A stretch of 64,000 nt of DNA from Actinomortierella ambigua (lineage: Eukaryota; Mortierellomycota; Mortierellomycetes; Mortierellales; Mortierellaceae): positions 1-64,000 of the forward strand of contig JAAAJB010000040.1 in the NCBI GenBank assembly GCA_016098155.1, in the 5' to 3' direction. This document shows positions 61,711 to 64,000 of the stretch, piece after piece. Below the pieces are notes generated by a model that was not told the DNA's origin, searched no databases, and saw only the letters and a program-made list of their open reading frames with translations. The position numbers and the translations under genes are program-made. The first letter of the stretch is position 1. Each line of letters starts with the position of its first letter.

Positions 61711-62329
61711 GATGCCGGGGTGACAATCTCACTGTGTTGGCGAGTATTAGTGGGATCCGTCGATTGACGAGTCAATTGGGCTTTTATATTGCTGTCCGAG
61801 GGGAGAACGAACAGTGGCAAGAGAGGGCAAAATGAATACGTTTAGGGCTGTGCAAACCACACTCGCTCACAAATGTCGCATGTGACAATGGTCAATGGCA
61901 ACAATTATACGTGGCGTGTATGGGGCAAAAGAGGGAGAGAGGGCGCCGAGTTTAGAGACAAGAGTGTGAGTGAGTGAAATGAGTTAAGGTGAAGAATAAG
62001 TGAGTGAGCTGAGAGAAAATGAAGAGAGGAGTGAGCAAATTAATGAGGATTGCGAGAGACCTTTTTTCTTCGATTGTTTCTGCTTCACCCCTCTTCTTCT
62101 CTTTCCATTCTATCTACACACACGCCCACACGCCCACACACACACCCCTTCTCTCTCCTTCTGCTGTCTCCCCTGCAGCCGTCGTCTCTCTCTCTCCCTT
62201 TATTCCACCTCTCTCAGTCACTCCTCCCACCCCCTCCTTACCTCTGCACTTCATCCATCCACTGGCTACGCCTCTTTCATTCTCTCTCCCCCTCTCATCA
62301 TCCAGCGAGCGGAACAGGGTCAACACAAA
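61711..62329. other. divergent intergenic region between MED15 and PAN1
   Basis: About 620 bp holding both promoters. The MED15 side has a TATA box. The PAN1 side has a long CT-rich leader (62080-62300) typical of well-expressed fungal genes. Confidence 0.5.
61781..61788 (-). promoter_or_regulatory. TATA box of MED15
   Basis: The minus strand reads TATAAAAG, 71 bases upstream of the MED15 ATG, a suitable distance for a fungal core promoter. The PAN1-like gene diverges from the same 620-bp interval. Confidence 0.55.
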
Positions 62330-62365
62330 ATGTATCCTCAGCCTACGGGCCACCCCATGTTCTTC

Positions 62366-62401
<36 letters not shown>

Positions 62402-64000
62402 GGCTATCAGTATGCGACGGGGCCCAACTTCCTTTACAATCCCTCATTTGGTCAGCAGATGTCCGTGCAGCCAATGTACCAGCAGATGATGCACACTGGC
62501 TACCCAGGTCAGCAGCAACAGCAGCAGCAACAGTATCAGGCTGCCCGTCCTGGGTGGGCTGTGTCGCGCGACGAAAAGGCCCGTTTCGACCAGATCTTCT
62601 CGGCCTGGGACCGAAATCACTCGGGCTTCATCAGTGGTAAGGCAACAGCTATCAAGAAAAGGGAGAACCCATGAATTATCCATCGCAGAGTGGAGGATCG
62701 GGCTCTTTTGCTCACCAAGTCTCGCTGCTTTGGCATCGGGCGCCATACCCCTTCCTTCCTTCCTTCCTTCCTTCCTTCCATCCTTCCTCCTTTCTATTCT
62801 TGACGATAGGTGACGTTGCACGCGACATCTTTGTCCAGAGCGGATTGTCGCAAGCCGAGCTCACACACATCTGGTAAGTGATCAGGATATGCGGTCGATA
62901 TGATGATGGCGCTGATAGTGCCTACGTCTGCGCTATCACGGCCTCTCTATTAGCTATGCTGCCAGACAGGTGGCCAACACCTACTACTACCCAAAAGTGT
63001 GTGTGCGAGACCCTCCGCTGACTCAATTCGACTCGTTCTTTTCATCGCATTGTCGTGGCCTCCAGGGCACTCGCTGACCCCAACAACCAGGGCAAGCTCA
63101 ACAAAGACGAGTTTGCAGTAGCCATGCATCTGATCTACCGCAAGCTGAACGGCGGCGACATCCCTGCCGTCATGCCCGACGACCTCATCCCCCCTTCGTC
63201 GCGCGACATCAACGAGACCCTCGACTTTGTCAAACGCTCGCTCATGACTGACATCCCCTCCAAGCCCACCAGCTGGAACAACAGCGCCTTTGGCTCCAAC
63301 CAGTCGTCTCCTTCCTCATCCTCGTCCTCAAAGCGTCTCAGTGTGCGCGACCCCAATGACGTCGGTTACGTTTCCTCGGCTCGAAGAGCCAATCTTTCGT
63401 CTGCCTCAGGAAGAGGCGCCTACTCCCCCAATGAATCCAACACTGCCCGCCTTCAAAAGCAGATCGCCGAGCAGCGTGTTTTGCTCGAGGCTGCCTTAAC
63501 AAAGGCCGCCAAGAACCCACAGGGTGTCGAGGACTCGGAGGTGGCAGATTTGAAGGAGCAAATTCGTAACGCTCATGCACGCGTCTTGGCTTCACCACAC
63601 GAGGATGTACGTCGACGCTTGACAATGACTACGGGCGACTTGGCCCGTCTGCGCGACGAGCGTCGTAACCAGGACCAGCAGGTTGCTGCATTGCTCCGTG
63701 AAATTGCAGCTCTTGCTAACCGTGCTCGCGAGACTGACAAGGAGCTGGAGGATTCACGTTTGGAGCTCGCACGGCTGAAGGCTGGCCGCGCTGGCGATGA
63801 TGCAAACATCGTAGGTACTGGTCCCGGCGGTACCATCACCCCTGAGGACCGTATGAAGGCTCGAGTGGCACTTATGAAGGCTCAACGATTGGCAGCATTG
63901 ACCGGCAAGCCCATCCCCTCCGCAGGTCAAGCTGGCATTGACCCCGAGCAGGCGGAGCGCATTCGTGCGGAGCGCAACATCAACAACCAGAACGTTGCTG
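62330..64000 (+). CDS. PAN1: Pan1-like EH-domain endocytic protein (5' part; runs off the window)
   Basis: Scaffold for actin-driven endocytosis. Exons 62330-62636, 62810-62873 and 63066 to beyond 64000. The start MYPQPTGHPMFF leads into a poly-Gln/Tyr region and then an EH domain: KARFDQIFSAWDRNHSGFIS, RDIFVQSGLSQAELTHIW, LADPNNQGKLNKDEFAVAM, ending PDDLIPPSSRD. The EF-hand-like loop (DPNNQGKLNKDEF) is visible. A Ser-rich linker and a long coiled coil (RLQKQIAEQRVLLEAAL onward) follow. Fungal Pan1 has two EH domains; only one is in view. The remainder lies outside the window. Confidence 0.87.
62755..62779 (+). repeat. CTTC tetranucleotide microsatellite
   Basis: About six copies of CTTC in the first intron of the PAN1-like gene, forming its polypyrimidine tract before the acceptor at 62808-62809. 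Confidence 0.85.

Overview
This is a nuclear contig from a filamentous fungus, most likely an early-diverging lineage such as Mortierellomycota (inference from gene content and style). It shows GT-AG introns of about 50 to 600 bp, very long glutamine-rich reading frames, CT/GA-rich introns and no bacterial or phage features. I rebuilt the exon chains by hand from splice sites, reading phase and protein-family resemblance. Nothing was checked against a database or RNA data.

Layout, left to right: 1-2517 is low-complexity intergenic DNA. 2518-4114 (-) is an anchored UMP-CMP kinase. 4328-10072 (-) is a 1564-residue Mediator subunit 25-like protein with von Willebrand A and ACID-type domains. 10995-17016 (+) is a GRAM/VASt lipid-transfer protein. 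17348-19046 (-) is fumarylacetoacetase. 19731-23235 (-) is Gpi1/PIG-Q, immediately preceded in the same frame by a 91-residue two-helix membrane protein (23236-23712). 24746-25723 (-) is Cox11. 25877-28198 (-) is a DUF1769 protein. 30457-31335 (+) is Alg14. 31627-32879 (-) is ribosomal protein uL1. 33223-38192 (-) is a 1551-residue protein with a MICOS Mic26/27 (apolipoprotein O-like) head and a giant repetitive tail. 38774-38977 (-) is a small secreted cysteine-rich peptide. 39258-40709 (-) is RNA polymerase III subunit Rpc37/RPC5, divergent from a cap-1 methyltransferase (41021-43399, +). 43874-49111 (-) is a Ras guanine-nucleotide exchange factor. 51534-55111 (+) is a NIPA-type magnesium transporter with a large cysteine-rich ectodomain. 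55266-56235 (-) is a stand-alone PARP-type zinc-finger protein. 56490-57384 (+) is a decayed pirin gene. 57585-61710 (-) is Mediator subunit 15. 62330 to the right edge (+) is a Pan1-like EH-domain protein, cut by the window.

This is a normal housekeeping neighbourhood rather than a biosynthetic or defence cluster. Several genes share themes: transcription (MED25, MED15, Rpc37, cap methyltransferase), GPI and N-glycan assembly at the ER (Gpi1, Alg14), mitochondrial function (Cox11, Mic26/27-like, anchored UMP-CMP kinase) and lipid or membrane traffic (VASt, Pan1).

The most unusual items are the giant Mic26/27-like protein with a 29-residue tandem W-W module, the two-cistron arrangement in front of GPI1 separated by a single stop codon, a fungal MED25 with both defining domains, and the pirin pseudogene.
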